From Crenobacter oryzisoli (lineage in GTDB: Bacteria > Pseudomonadota > Gammaproteobacteria > Burkholderiales > Chromobacteriaceae), in NCBI RefSeq assembly GCF_030385785.1, contig NZ_JAUEDK010000033.1, positions 1 to 46,903 on the forward strand: a stretch of DNA of 46,903 bases, read 5' to 3'. The notes under the pieces are model-generated. The model had not been told where the DNA came from. It saw only the letters and a program-made list of their open reading frames with translations, and did no database searches. Position numbers and translations under genes: made by a program. Positions 32,595 to 41,172 of the stretch are shown piece by piece (within the stretch, counting starts at the first letter, position 1; each line of letters starts with the position of its first letter).

Positions 32595-32888
32595 TCAGTC
32601 GGCCAAGGCGTCACTCGGGTCTGCCGTGGTCGAACGGCCCTGCTGCTGCAGGCGCATTTCTTTTTTCAGTTGCGACAGCTCTCGCCGCATCTTCAGGTAA
32701 TAGGTAAAGGTGGCCAACAGGCCGATCGCCGCACCCGCCACGAAGAACAGCAGCAGGAATACGATCAGCGGTGCGCTCCACACCTGGCCGAAGAACAAGC
32801 GGAACTCGACACTATGGCTGTTCTGCACGGTGACGGCGACCAGCAGAATCAAGAGGGCAATCTCTATCAGGCGGATCAGGTAACGCAT
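32595..32888 (-). CDS. lapA: LapA/YciS (DUF1049) membrane protein
   Basis: Small inner-membrane partner of LapB in LPS control. The 97-residue protein has two membrane helices (about 4-20 and 40-63) joined by the conserved NSHSVEFRLFFGQV segment, followed by a basic coiled-coil stretch (MRRELSQLKKEMRLQQQ). It is the first gene after the rpsA-ihfB terminator, so it should have its own promoter in 32889-32956, though I see no clear hexamers. The ribosome site is weak. Confidence 0.92.
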   Translation of the reverse strand: MRYLIRLIEIALLILLVAVTVQNSHSVEFRLFFGQVWSAPLIVFLLLFFVAGAAIGLLATFTYYLKMRRELSQLKKEMRLQQQGRSTTADPSDALAD

Positions 32889-32956
32889 GGCGGTTTCGCT
32901 TCGTATTGGTCGAAGCCAAGTTTATACGATTTGCGCGGCGCATCCCAAGGCAAAGC

Positions 32957-32991
32957 GCCAACAAAAAACGCCGCGTCGGAGACGCGGCGTT
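32957..32991 (-). terminator. Terminator of rpsA-ihfB
   Basis: AACGCCGCGTC (32967-32977) and GACGCGGCGTT (32981-32991) form an 11-bp stem with a 3-base loop, followed on the minus strand by TTTTGTTG. Confidence 0.85.
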
Positions 32992-33020
32992 GACTATGGC
33001 GTATTCAGGCTTGTTTAGTA

Positions 33021-33335
33021 CTACGCTTGCTCGTCGCTAAGCAGGGCTCCATCGACCCGCTCGCGCAGTTCCTTGCCGGCCTTGAAGTGCGGCACGTACT
33101 TCTCAGGTACTGAAACGCTGGACCCCGACTTCGGGTTGCGGCCGACCCGCGGCGGACGGTAGTTCAGATCGAAGCTACCGAAGCCACGGATTTCGATCCG
33201 CTGCCCTTGGGACAGGCTGCTGGCCATCGCATCCAGAATGGTTTTGACGGCCAGCTCAGCGTCTTTGAAGACCAACTGAGAATTGCGCTCGCCAAATCGT
33301 TCGGCCAACCTCGCAATCAGCTCAGACTTGGTCAT
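33021..33335 (-). CDS. ihfB: Integration host factor subunit beta
   Basis: DNA-bending protein that works as a heterodimer with IhfA in transcription, replication and recombination. The 104-residue protein has the HU/IHF fold with [20 protein letters not shown] and the IHF-beta start [14 protein letters not shown]. It lies eight bases after the rpsA stop, the common rpsA-ihfB pair, and is closed by a terminator. Confidence 0.97.
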   Translation of the reverse strand: MTKSELIARLAERFGERNSQLVFKDAELAVKTILDAMASSLSQGQRIEIRGFGSFDLNYRPPRVGRNPKSGSSVSVPEKYVPHFKAGKELRERVDGALLSDEQA

Positions 33336-33343
33336 CGGGCGTA

Positions 33344-35044
33344 TTACTCGTTACCGCCCGACAGCTTGGCCTTCAGCAGCGCGCCCAGGCTGGTCGTGCC
33401 GGTGCTGACGTTCGATTCGTTAGCAGTCGACAGCGAACGCAGGGCAGCGGTCTCTTCCTGAGAGTCCTTGGCCTTGATCGACAGGCTGATGTTGCGCGAC
33501 TTGCGGTCAACGGCAATGATCAGCGCTTCGACTTCTTCGCCTTCCTTCAGCACGCTGCGAGCGTCTTCGACGCGGTCGCGCGACAGCTCGGAAGCACGCA
33601 GGTAGCCTTCGACGTCAGCCGACAGCTGAACCACGGCGCCCTTGGCGTCCACCGACTTCACGGTACCCTTAACCAGCGAACCCTTGTCGTTGATGGCCAC
33701 GAAGTTGTTGAACGGATCGCCTTCCAGCTGCTTGATGCCGAGGCTGATGCGCTCTTTCTCGACGTCGATCGACAGCACGACGGCTTCAACTTCGTCGCCC
33801 TTCTTGAACTTGCGAACGGCGTCTTCGCCGGTCTCGCTCCACGACAGGTCGGACAGGTGCACCAGACCGTCGATGCCACCCGGCAGGCCGACGAACACGC
33901 CGAAGTCGGTGATCGACTTGATCGCGCCTTGCAGCTTGTCGCCCTTCTTGTAGGTCGCAGCGAAATCGTCCCACGGGTTGGCCAGGCACTGCTTCATGCC
34001 CAGGCTGATACGACGGCGGTCTTCGTCGATCTCGAGGATCATCACTTCGACTTCGTCGCCAACTTGAACCACCTTGGACGGGTGTACGTTCTTGTTGGTC
34101 CAGTCCATTTCGGACACGTGTACCAGGCCTTCGATGCCCTGTTCGATTTCAACGAACGCGCCGTAGTCGGTCAGGTTGGTCACCTTGCCGAACAGGCGGG
34201 TGCCCGACGGGTAGCGACGCGACAGGCCGATCCACGGATCTTCGCCCAGCTGCTTCAGGCCCAGCGAAACGCGGTTCTTCTCTTGGTCGAACTTCAGGAC
34301 CTTGGCTTCGACTTCGTCGCCAACGGCCAGGACTTCGCTCGGGTGCTTCACACGACGCCATGCCAGGTCGGTGATGTGCAGCAGGCCGTCGATACCGCCC
34401 AGGTCAACGAACGCACCGTAGTCGGTGATGTTCTTGACGATACCCTTGATGACGGCGCCTTCGCGCAGGGTTTCCAGCAGAGCCTTGCGCTCTTCGCCCA
34501 GGGTCTCTTCCAGCACGGCGCGACGCGACACAACGACGTTGTTGCGCTTGCGGTCCAGCTTGATGACCTTGAATTCGATTTCCTTGCCTTCGTACGGAGT
34601 GGTGTCTTTCACCGGACGTACGTCGACGAGCGAACCCGGCAGGAAGGCGCGGATGCCGTTGACCATCACAGTCAGACCACCCTTGACCTTGCCGCTGATC
34701 ATGCCCGACAGGATCTTGCTGGTTTCCAGCGCTTCTTCCAGTTCCACCCAAGCGGCCAGGCGCTTGGCTTTTTCACGCGACAGCTTGGTTTCGCCGTAGC
34801 CGTTTTCCAGCGCGTCGATCGCAACGGTCACGAAGTCGCCGATGGCCACAGCCAGCTCGCCGCTATCGTTCTTGAATTCTTCAACCGGGATCAGCGACTC
34901 GGACTTCAGGCCGGCGTTGACGGTGACGAAGTTGTTGTCGATGCCAACGACTTCGGCGGTGATCACTTCACCCACGCGCATTTCTTGAAGAGCAAGGCTC
35001 TCTTCGAACAGTTGGGCAAAGCTATCCATGGTGAGGGTAGTCAT
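33344..35044 (-). CDS. rpsA: 30S ribosomal protein S1
   Basis: mRNA-binding ribosomal protein needed to start translation on structured or weak-site mRNAs. At 566 residues it has six S1 repeats, visible as recurring [24 protein letters not shown]-like blocks (for example [20 protein letters not shown] and [20 protein letters not shown]). The ATG at 35044 lacks a good Shine-Dalgarno site, as is usual for S1 genes, and the leader forms hairpins. ATG 35029 ([11 protein letters not shown]) is an alternative closer to the E. coli start. Confidence 0.97.
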   Translation of the reverse strand: MTTLTMDSFAQLFEESLALQEMRVGEVITAEVVGIDNNFVTVNAGLKSESLIPVEEFKNDSGELAVAIGDFVTVAIDALENGYGETKLSREKAKRLAAWVELEEALETSKILSGMISGKVKGGLTVMVNGIRAFLPGSLVDVRPVKDTTPYEGKEIEFKVIKLDRKRNNVVVSRRAVLEETLGEERKALLETLREGAVIKGIVKNITDYGAFVDLGGIDGLLHITDLAWRRVKHPSEVLAVGDEVEAKVLKFDQEKNRVSLGLKQLGEDPWIGLSRRYPSGTRLFGKVTNLTDYGAFVEIEQGIEGLVHVSEMDWTNKNVHPSKVVQVGDEVEVMILEIDEDRRRISLGMKQCLANPWDDFAATYKKGDKLQGAIKSITDFGVFVGLPGGIDGLVHLSDLSWSETGEDAVRKFKKGDEVEAVVLSIDVEKERISLGIKQLEGDPFNNFVAINDKGSLVKGTVKSVDAKGAVVQLSADVEGYLRASELSRDRVEDARSVLKEGEEVEALIIAVDRKSRNISLSIKAKDSQEETAALRSLSTANESNVSTGTTSLGALLKAKLSGGNE

Positions 35045-35062
35045 TAAAGAATACTCACTTGC

Positions 35063-35122
35063 GCACGTCCAAGGTCGTGCAAGGTTAGGTTGGCACTGGC
35101 CGCATGCCCTTGGTCATGCGGC
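35063..35122 (-). promoter_or_regulatory. rpsA leader with two hairpins
   Basis: On the minus strand hairpin 1 is GCCGCATG/CATGCGGC (35115-35122 with 35099-35106) with loop ACCAAGGG. Hairpin 2 is GCACG/CGTGC (35076-35080 with 35063-35067) with loop ACCTTGGA. The loops are mutually complementary over CCAAGG/CCTTGG. E. coli rpsA uses leader hairpins with exposed GGA for autogenous control by S1; this layout looks comparable. Confidence 0.55.
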
Positions 35123-35134
35123 GCTGCAAAAAAT

Positions 35135-35803
35135 CTACTTGCCGGAAACGACGAGCGACTGGTACCAGCCGAGCACGGTTTCGACCGCCTGGTCGACGGT
35201 CAGCTCGGTGGTGTCCAGCCGCTTGGCATCCGGCTCTTGTCTCAACGGGGCTACCGGGCGGGCCGCATCGCGTGCATCGCGCGCCTCGATGTCATCGAGA
35301 ATCTGCTGGAGGTTAGCAGATTCTCCCTTGTTGATCAACTGCTTATAGCGTCGATCGGCGCGTTCTTCAGCACTGGCGGTCAGAAAGATTTTCAACGTGG
35401 CGTCGGGGAATACCACCGAACCCATGTCGCGACCGTCGGTGACCAGGCCCGGCGCCTGGCGGAACGCGCGCTGGCGCTCGAGCAGCGCGGCGCGCACCGC
35501 CGGCAGCGCGGCAATCTTCGAGGCGCCCATGCCGATCACCTCGGCGCGGATCTCCTCGCTGACGTCCTCGCCGGCCAGCCACACCTGGCTGTCGCGAAAC
35601 TCGACCGGCAGCGTCAGCGCCGCCTCGGCCAGCGCCTCCTCGTCGTCGAGCTCGATCTCGTCGAGGCGGGCGTACAGCGCGGTCAGCCGGTACAGCGCGC
35701 CGGAATCCAGATAATGGAAGCCGAGGCGGGAGGCAACGAGGGCGGCGACGGTGCCCTTGCCGGAAGCCGACGGGCCGTCGATGGCGATTACCGGGACAGT
35801 CAT
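35135..35803 (-). CDS. cmk: Cytidylate kinase
   Basis: Phosphorylates CMP and dCMP to the diphosphates. The 222-residue protein has the P-loop GPSASGKGT (residues 10-18), [10 protein letters not shown], and [14 protein letters not shown], all typical of bacterial Cmk. AAGGA lies six bases before ATG 35803. It is upstream of rpsA, the conserved cmk-rpsA-ihfB order, and divergent from aroA. Confidence 0.97.
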   Translation of the reverse strand: MTVPVIAIDGPSASGKGTVAALVASRLGFHYLDSGALYRLTALYARLDEIELDDEEALAEAALTLPVEFRDSQVWLAGEDVSEEIRAEVIGMGASKIAALPAVRAALLERQRAFRQAPGLVTDGRDMGSVVFPDATLKIFLTASAEERADRRYKQLINKGESANLQQILDDIEARDARDAARPVAPLRQEPDAKRLDTTELTVDQAVETVLGWYQSLVVSGK

Positions 35804-35917
35804 GACATTCCTTCAAACAAAGCAAAAGCCGGCGATGGCTTTCTTTCAGAAAACACCGTGCCGGCTCGACAATTCGGCCGGGATTCTACCCCGATTCGCC
35901 GGTCAGCCCAACCGCGA

Positions 35918-35947
35918 TTGTGACCTTCTCGCTACAGCCGTTATGAT
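35918..35947 (+). promoter_or_regulatory. Probable aroA promoter
   Basis: TTGTGA (35918-35923), an 18-base spacer and TATGAT (35942-35947) end 38 bases before the aroA ATG, in the cmk-aroA divergent region. Each hexamer deviates from consensus, so moderate confidence. Confidence 0.5.
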
Positions 35948-35985
35948 TGGACGATTATTCCAATCCGACAAAGACGATCCGCTTC

Positions 35986-37275
35986 ATGGAAACCCTAGAC
36001 CTGCTGCCCGCCGGCCCGCTAGCAGGCAGCGTCAAGCTGCCCGGCTCGAAGAGCATCTCCAACCGCACCCTGCTGCTCGCGGCGCTGTCCGACGGCGTCA
36101 CCGTGGTGCGCGAGCTGCTCGACTCGGACGACACCCGCCACATGCTGACCGCGCTGAGCCAGCTCGGCGTCGGCATCGAGTCGCTCGGCGACAATGCCTA
36201 CCGCGTCAGCGGCAGCGGCGGCGCCTTCCCGGTCAAACAGGCCGAACTGTTCCTTGGCAACGCCGGCACCGCGTTCCGCCCACTGACCGCTGCGCTGGCG
36301 CTGATGCAGGGCCACTACCAGTTGTCGGGCGTGGCGCGCATGCACGAGCGCCCAATCGGCGACCTGGTCGACGCGCTGCGCGTGGCCGGTGCCGACATCG
36401 ACTACTTCGGCAACGAAGGCTACCCGCCGCTGGCGATCAAGCCGGCGACAATCTCGGCCGATCGGGTGATCCCGATCCGCGGCAATGTGTCGAGCCAGTT
36501 CCTCACCGCGCTGCTGATGGCGCTGCCGCTGACCGGCCAGAGCGCCACCATCGAGGTGGTCGGCGATCTGATCTCCAAGCCGTACATCGAGATCACGCTG
36601 AACCTGATGGCGCGCTTCGGCGTCACCGTGGTGCGCGACGGCTGGCAGCGCTTCACCATCCCGGCCGGCCAGCGCTACCGCGCGCCCGCCGAGATCCTGG
36701 TCGAGGGCGACGCCAGCTCCGCCTCCTACTTCCTCGCCGCAGGCGCCTTGGCCGGCGGCCCGGTGCGGGTCGAGGGCGTGGGCCGCGACAGCATCCAGGG
36801 CGACGTGAAGTTCGCCGATGCGCTCGCCGCGCTCGGCGCCACCATCACGATGGGCGAACACTGGATCGAGGCGGCCGCGCCGGCCGGCAAGCTCAAGGCC
36901 TTCGATCTCGACCTCAACCACATCCCCGACGCGGCGATGACGCTGGCGGTGGCGGCGCTGGCCGCCGACGGCCCGTGCACCTTGCGCAATATCGCCAGCT
37001 GGCGCGTGAAGGAAACCGACCGGCTCTCCGCGATGGCGATCGAACTCAGAAAAGTCGGTGCCACCGTCGAAGAGGGCGAGGACTATCTGGTGGTGACCCC
37101 GCCGGCCGCGCTGATCCCGAACGCGGCGATCGACACCTACGACGACCACCGCATGGCGATGTGCTTCTCGCTCGTGTCGCTGTTGGGCGTGCCGGTGACG
37201 ATCAACGACCCGAACTGCGTGGCCAAGACCTTCCCGGACTACTTCGCGCGCTTCGCCGCGCTGGCCGGCCGCTGA
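35986..37275 (+). CDS. aroA: 3-phosphoshikimate 1-carboxyvinyltransferase (EPSP synthase)
   Basis: Sixth step of the shikimate pathway: joins PEP to shikimate-3-phosphate. The 429-residue protein has [20 protein letters not shown] (Lys at about 22), the PEP-site [15 protein letters not shown] and [14 protein letters not shown] near the end. The NAGTAFRPL segment is class I type. I start at ATG 35986 ([10 protein letters not shown]); an upstream TTG at 35947 overlaps the probable promoter. The ribosome site is weak. It is followed by a good terminator. The genes tyrA, pabB and pabC later in the window use chorismate from this pathway. Confidence 0.97.
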   Translation: METLDLLPAGPLAGSVKLPGSKSISNRTLLLAALSDGVTVVRELLDSDDTRHMLTALSQLGVGIESLGDNAYRVSGSGGAFPVKQAELFLGNAGTAFRPLTAALALMQGHYQLSGVARMHERPIGDLVDALRVAGADIDYFGNEGYPPLAIKPATISADRVIPIRGNVSSQFLTALLMALPLTGQSATIEVVGDLISKPYIEITLNLMARFGVTVVRDGWQRFTIPAGQRYRAPAEILVEGDASSASYFLAAGALAGGPVRVEGVGRDSIQGDVKFADALAALGATITMGEHWIEAAAPAGKLKAFDLDLNHIPDAAMTLAVAALAADGPCTLRNIASWRVKETDRLSAMAIELRKVGATVEEGEDYLVVTPPAALIPNAAIDTYDDHRMAMCFSLVSLLGVPVTINDPNCVAKTFPDYFARFAALAGR

Positions 37276-37288
37276 GCGACGCCCACTT

Positions 37289-37318
37289 GGCCGACCCCGC
37301 CGGTTCGGCCTTTTGTTT
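37289..37318 (+). terminator. Terminator of aroA
   Basis: GGCCGA (37289-37294) pairs with TCGGCC (37305-37310), followed by TTTTGTTT. Confidence 0.8.
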
Positions 37319-37325
37319 ATCCACT

Positions 37326-37343
37326 TAGTAATCCAAGTTACTA
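37326..37343. promoter_or_regulatory. 18-bp dyad, possible operator
   Basis: TAGTAA-TCCAAG-TTACTA is a perfect 6-bp inverted repeat with a 6-base centre, in an A/T-rich patch 42 bases before the isochorismatase-like gene. It resembles operators of small winged-helix regulators, but no candidate regulator is adjacent. Confidence 0.35.
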
Positions 37344-37385
37344 TTCATAAATCTAACTAATATCCTGCTCCGGGAAAGGACCGCC

Positions 37386-37958
37386 ATGACCCCCGCTCTG
37401 CTCGTTATCGACCCGATCAACGACATCATCCACCCGGACGGCAAGCTCGCCTCCTGCGCGGCCTCCGTCGCCGAGCACGATGTGCTGGCCCGCATCAACG
37501 CCGCGGTGTCACATGCACGCGCCCAGGGCTGGCCGGTGATCTGGGTCAGCGTCGGCTTCGACAACCCGGAGCGCGAAATCCCGCCGCGCTCCAAGCTGTT
37601 CGCAGGCGCGCGCAGCGGTGCGGCGCTGAAGAACGGCAGCTGGGGCACCGCCTTCCATGACGCGCTCGACGTCGCCGACGACCTGTTCATCGTCAAAACG
37701 CGTGTCAACCCGTTCTACGGCACCAAGCTCGCGGTGCAACTGGCCGCCAACGACATCGACACCCTGGTGATTGCCGGCGTGTCGACCACGATGGCGGTGC
37801 AGTGCGCCGCGCGCGACGCGCACGACCGCGACCTGCGCGTAGTGGTGCTGACCGACGCCTGCGCCGACCGCAGCGCGGCGCAGCACCAAGCCTCGCTCGA
37901 CGCGCTTTCGCTGATCGCCGAGCTGCGCGATACCGCCAGCCTCGCCGAACTTAACTAA
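37386..37958 (+). CDS. Isochorismatase-like hydrolase lacking the usual cysteine
   Basis: Member of the isochorismatase-like superfamily (nicotinamidases, ureidoacrylate/N-carbamoyl hydrolases, isochorismatases). The 190-residue protein has the catalytic Asp at residue 9 (LLVIDPINDI) and Lys at 104 (FIVKTRVNPFYGT). At the position of the nucleophilic Cys in the GVxTxxCV pattern it has Ala137 (GVSTTMAVQCAARDA); a Cys appears three residues later. Isochorismatases such as EntB and PhzD also lack that Cys, so activity on a vinyl ether is conceivable, but I cannot assign a substrate. GGAAAGGA gives a strong ribosome site for ATG 37386. Confidence 0.85.
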   Translation: MTPALLVIDPINDIIHPDGKLASCAASVAEHDVLARINAAVSHARAQGWPVIWVSVGFDNPEREIPPRSKLFAGARSGAALKNGSWGTAFHDALDVADDLFIVKTRVNPFYGTKLAVQLAANDIDTLVIAGVSTTMAVQCAARDAHDRDLRVVVLTDACADRSAAQHQASLDALSLIAELRDTASLAELN

Positions 37959-38275
37959 GCGCGGCTTTCGCCGGCACTGGGCTTGGCCGCACGAAGCGTT
38001 GTCTTATAACAAACGAGTCCCCAGCCCGGTCGATCGCACCTTGTGGCACTTCGACACATCCCACCCCTGTTTGTCACCGGATCGGCGCGATTCGTGCCCA
38101 TCCTGCACACCAAACTAGCGTTTGATCTCTTCGCAACAAGCTTTTGCGACACAAAATGCATCACACCCCGGCCGACATCGCTCGCCATTGGCATATCGGC
38201 GATTGAATCCAGCTGCGTCGCTCGGTAGTCTCGTGGTTCCACACATCAATAATCACAAGACTAAAGAGAGCGACC
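37959..38275. other. 317-base intergenic region upstream of the MHS transporter
   Basis: No gene of convincing quality. TTGGCC and TATAAC with a 16-base spacer (about 37983-38010) are a weak promoter candidate, and the A/T content is higher than in the neighbouring genes. A well-placed ribosome site (AAGAGAG) ends the region. It probably carries the regulation of the transporter. Confidence 0.4.
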
Positions 38276-39577
38276 ATGCAAGCCAGACTCGCCGAAGCCT
38301 CCCCACCCGCCCGCCCGCTGAACCGCCAGGACTACAAGACCCTGTCGCTCGCCGCGCTGGGCGGCGCGCTGGAGTTCTACGACTTCATCATCTTCGTGTT
38401 CTTCGCCGCGGTGATCGGCCACCTGTTCTTCCCGCCCGACAGCCCCGACTGGCTCAGCCAGTTGCAGACCTTCGGCATCTTTGCCGCAGGCTATCTGGCC
38501 CGCCCGCTCGGCGGCATCGTCATGGCACACTTCGGCGACCTGCTCGGCCGCAAGCGCATGTTCACGCTGTCGATCATCCTGATGGCGCTGCCGACGCTGG
38601 CGATGGGCCTGTTGCCGACCTATGCCAGCATCGGCATCGCCGCGCCGCTGCTCTTGCTGGCGCTGCGCATCCTGCAGGGCGCCGCGATCGGTGGCGAAGT
38701 GCCGGGCGCCTGGGTGTTCGTGTCCGAGCACGTACCCAACCGCCACACCGGCTACGCCTGCGGCACGCTGACGTCGGGCCTGACCGCCGGCATCCTGCTC
38801 GGCTCGCTGGTTGCCACCTGGATCAACACCGCCTACTCGCAGGCCGCCATCCAGGAATGGGCATGGCGCCTGCCCTTCCTGCTCGGCGGCGTGTTCGGCT
38901 TGGTGGCAATGTATCTGCGCCGCTGGCTGCACGAGACCCCCGTGTTCGCCGAGATGCAGGCCAAGAAGGCATTGGCCGAGGAGCTGCCGCTGAAAACGGT
39001 GGTGCGCGAGCACAAGCGCGCGGTACTGGTGTCGATGGGGCTGACCTGGCTGCTGTCGGCCGGCATCGTGGTGGTGATCCTGATGACGCCGACCTATCTG
39101 CAAAAGCAATTCCACATCGCCCCGGCCACCTCGCTGCAGGCCAACAGCCTGGCGATCATCGCGCTGACCATCGGCTGCATCTTCTTCGGTGCGCTGATCG
39201 ACCGGCTCGGCGCCGGCAAGACCTTCGTGCTCGGCTGCCTGCTCCTGGCCAGCACGAGCTACGCCTTCTACCACTCGCTCGGCAATGCGCCGGAGCAGCT
39301 GTTCCTGCTCTACCCGCTCGCCGGCTTCGCGGTCGGCATCGTCGGCGCGGTGCCTTACGTGATGGTGCGCTCCTTCCCGGCGGTGGTGCGCTTCTCCGGC
39401 CTGTCGTTCTCGTACAACCTCGCGTACGCGATCTTCGGCGGCCTGACGCCGATCGCGGTAACGCTGATGCTGAAGAACGACCCGCTGGCCCTGGCCCACT
39501 ATGTGTTGGCGCTGTGCGCGCTGGGGCTAATCCTGGGTCTGTATATGCTCGTCAACGATCCAAACCGCTCCCGCTGA
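38276..39577 (+). CDS. MHS-family MFS transporter
   Basis: Metabolite:H+ symporter branch of the major facilitator superfamily (relatives include KgtP, ShiA and ProP). The 433-residue protein has twelve predicted membrane helices. It carries the family signatures GGALEFYDFIIFVFFAAV in helix 1 and RPLGGIVMAHFGDLLGRKRM for the helix 2-3 loop, plus RLLQGAAIGGE-like RILQGAAIGGEVPGAW in helix 4. The substrate is probably an organic acid or similar zwitterion but cannot be set from sequence alone. AAGAGAG precedes ATG 38276. It is followed by a hairpin at 39600. Confidence 0.9.
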   Translation: MQARLAEASPPARPLNRQDYKTLSLAALGGALEFYDFIIFVFFAAVIGHLFFPPDSPDWLSQLQTFGIFAAGYLARPLGGIVMAHFGDLLGRKRMFTLSIILMALPTLAMGLLPTYASIGIAAPLLLLALRILQGAAIGGEVPGAWVFVSEHVPNRHTGYACGTLTSGLTAGILLGSLVATWINTAYSQAAIQEWAWRLPFLLGGVFGLVAMYLRRWLHETPVFAEMQAKKALAEELPLKTVVREHKRAVLVSMGLTWLLSAGIVVVILMTPTYLQKQFHIAPATSLQANSLAIIALTIGCIFFGALIDRLGAGKTFVLGCLLLASTSYAFYHSLGNAPEQLFLLYPLAGFAVGIVGAVPYVMVRSFPAVVRFSGLSFSYNLAYAIFGGLTPIAVTLMLKNDPLALAHYVLALCALGLILGLYMLVNDPNRSR

Positions 39578-39599
39578 ACCGCCCCAGCCATCCACCACA

Positions 39600-39627
39600 A
39601 CCCCGGCCAAGCGCCGGGGTATTTCAT
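39600..39627 (+). terminator. Terminator of the MHS transporter gene
   Basis: ACCCCGGC (39600-39607) pairs with GCCGGGGT (39613-39620), followed by ATTTCATT. Confidence 0.6.
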
Positions 39628-39705
39628 TGCTGGCACTCCACGCTCTGGTTCGCGCCCTGCGCCCTGTATACAATATCTAGACTGTAACCACATAAAAAAC
39701 ACAAA

Positions 39706-40143
39706 ATGGCCGATTTATTCGCAGCACGGCGCGCCTTCATGCACGCCTTCGACATGCCGCTGCCGGACTCACCGACCTTCCGCGCAGAGCAGCTGGCAAT
39801 GTGGCAAACGATGCTGGCAGAAGAGTGGCAGGAGTTCACCGAAGCGCTGGCCGACTACCGAACGTTGGCCGACCAACCGCCGGCCGAGCAGCTGCGCCGC
39901 CGCGCCGAGCTGACCGCCGAGGGCGTCGACGTGCTGAACGTGCTGGTCGGCCTGCTGCTGTCGCAAGGGCTGCCGGTGGAGGCAATGTTCAATGCGATCC
40001 ACGCCGCCAATTTGCGCAAACAGGTGAACGGCCAAGTGGTGCGCCGTGCCGACGGCAAGATCCTGAAACCGGACGGCTGGCTGCCGGCCGACAAGGAGGA
40101 CGTGATTCGCGCCGCGATGGCCGACGACTCCGCCCTCGCCTAA
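39706..40143 (+). CDS. MazG-like all-alpha NTP pyrophosphohydrolase
   Basis: Small enzyme of the all-alpha NTP-PPase superfamily (MazG, HisE, dimeric dUTPase, DR2231-like), expected to hydrolyse a nucleotide triphosphate or related compound to monophosphate and pyrophosphate. In the 145-residue protein the metal-binding pattern is Glu39, Glu40 and Glu43 (AEEWQEF) and Glu72/Asp75 (EGVDVLNV). The C-terminal half, GQVVRRADGKILKPDGWLPAD, resembles the phosphoribosyl-ATP pyrophosphohydrolase-like group. No Shine-Dalgarno site precedes ATG 39706; a TACAAT -10 (39669-39674) would leave a short A-rich leader. Substrate unknown. Confidence 0.8.
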   Translation: MADLFAARRAFMHAFDMPLPDSPTFRAEQLAMWQTMLAEEWQEFTEALADYRTLADQPPAEQLRRRAELTAEGVDVLNVLVGLLLSQGLPVEAMFNAIHAANLRKQVNGQVVRRADGKILKPDGWLPADKEDVIRAAMADDSALA

Positions 40144-40171
40144 GCCCCCCCACCACCGTGACAGCCCGGCG

Positions 40172-41056
40172 CTACTCGCCGAGCCGCTCGCGCACGAACT
40201 CGACGAAACGGGTCAGCTTCGGCGTCGCCAGCCGGTCCTGCGGATAGACGATCTGCACCGGCCGGGCCGCCGGGGTGTAGTCGGCCAACAGCGGCACCAG
40301 CCGGCCGCTGGCCAATTCGTCGGCCATTAGCACTTCCGGCTGCAGGATGATGCCGAGCCCCGCCAGCGCCGCCATGCGTAGCGCCTGCCCGTTGTTGGTG
40401 CGAAAACGGTTCGGCGAAGCGGCTTCGACGCCGTCCGACTCGCCGCCCGGCGGCCAGCTCCAGTAGCGCCCCCAGTGAGTAAAACCCAGACAGTGGTGCC
40501 GCGCCAGCTCGTCCGGACGGGTCGGCGTGCCGGCACGGGCGAGATAGGCTGGCGCGGCGGCAATCACCATCCGGTACGGCGCCAGCGGCCGCGACACCAG
40601 CGTGGAGTCCTGCAGCTGGCCGATCCGGATCGCCGCGTCGATACCCTCCCCGACCAGGTCCACCACCCTGTCGTCCAGCAACAATTCGATGCTGACTTGT
40701 GGATAGCGCATCAGGTACTCGGCGACCAGCGGCGTCAATGCCTGGGTTCCCAGCGTTACTGGTGCGCTGATCCTGAGCAGGCCGCGCGGCTCGACACGCA
40801 GAACCTCCACGCTCGATTCGGCGGCGCGGATGTCGGCGAGGATCTGCCGGCAGCGCTCGTAGTACAGCCGGCCGATCTCGGTCAGGCTCTGCCGCCGGGT
40901 GGTCCGGGTCAACAGCCGCGCGCCGAGCTGCTCCTCCAGATGCCGCACATGGCGGCCGACCATCGGCGCCGACATGCTAAAGCGGTCTGCCACTGCGCTG
41001 AAACCGCCCGCCTCGACCACCGCAACGAACACTTCCATGCTGAGCAGCTTATTCAC
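40172..41056 (-). CDS. LysR-type transcriptional regulator
   Basis: One-component regulator, 294 residues. The N-terminal winged helix is clear (MEVFVAVVEAGGFSAVADRF, then HVRHLEEQLGARLLTRTTR, within residues 1-65), followed by a periplasmic-binding-like effector domain (about 90-290). The start is GTG 41056; the ATG at 41038 lacks a ribosome site. It is divergent from the SDR gene at 41173 with a dyad between them, the typical LysR arrangement, so that SDR is its likely target. The effector is unknown. Confidence 0.92.
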   Translation of the reverse strand: MNKLLSMEVFVAVVEAGGFSAVADRFSMSAPMVGRHVRHLEEQLGARLLTRTTRRQSLTEIGRLYYERCRQILADIRAAESSVEVLRVEPRGLLRISAPVTLGTQALTPLVAEYLMRYPQVSIELLLDDRVVDLVGEGIDAAIRIGQLQDSTLVSRPLAPYRMVIAAAPAYLARAGTPTRPDELARHHCLGFTHWGRYWSWPPGGESDGVEAASPNRFRTNNGQALRMAALAGLGIILQPEVLMADELASGRLVPLLADYTPAARPVQIVYPQDRLATPKLTRFVEFVRERLGE

Positions 41057-41084
41057 GATTAGAAACCCATAGTTTTTATTCTTG

Positions 41085-41102
41085 TAAATCTACACTGATT
41101 TA
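41085..41102. promoter_or_regulatory. Probable LysR regulator binding site
   Basis: TAAATC-TACACT-GATTTA is a perfect dyad with 6-bp arms, in the 116-base region between the divergent lysR-type and SDR genes. It is compatible with the T-N11-A pattern of LysR-family sites. Confidence 0.5.
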
Positions 41103-41172
41103 TTCATTTTTTGCACTGGGCGACACTCTCTCCATCCCGACAGCAACGTCGGCTTCACTTAAGGAGAGCAGC

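Noticed and set aside
35751-37328. 525-codon plus-strand frame across aroA
   Set aside because: It is the +1 shadow of aroA; its residues are mostly Arg/Ala/Gly/Pro low complexity and aroA is complete in the other frame.
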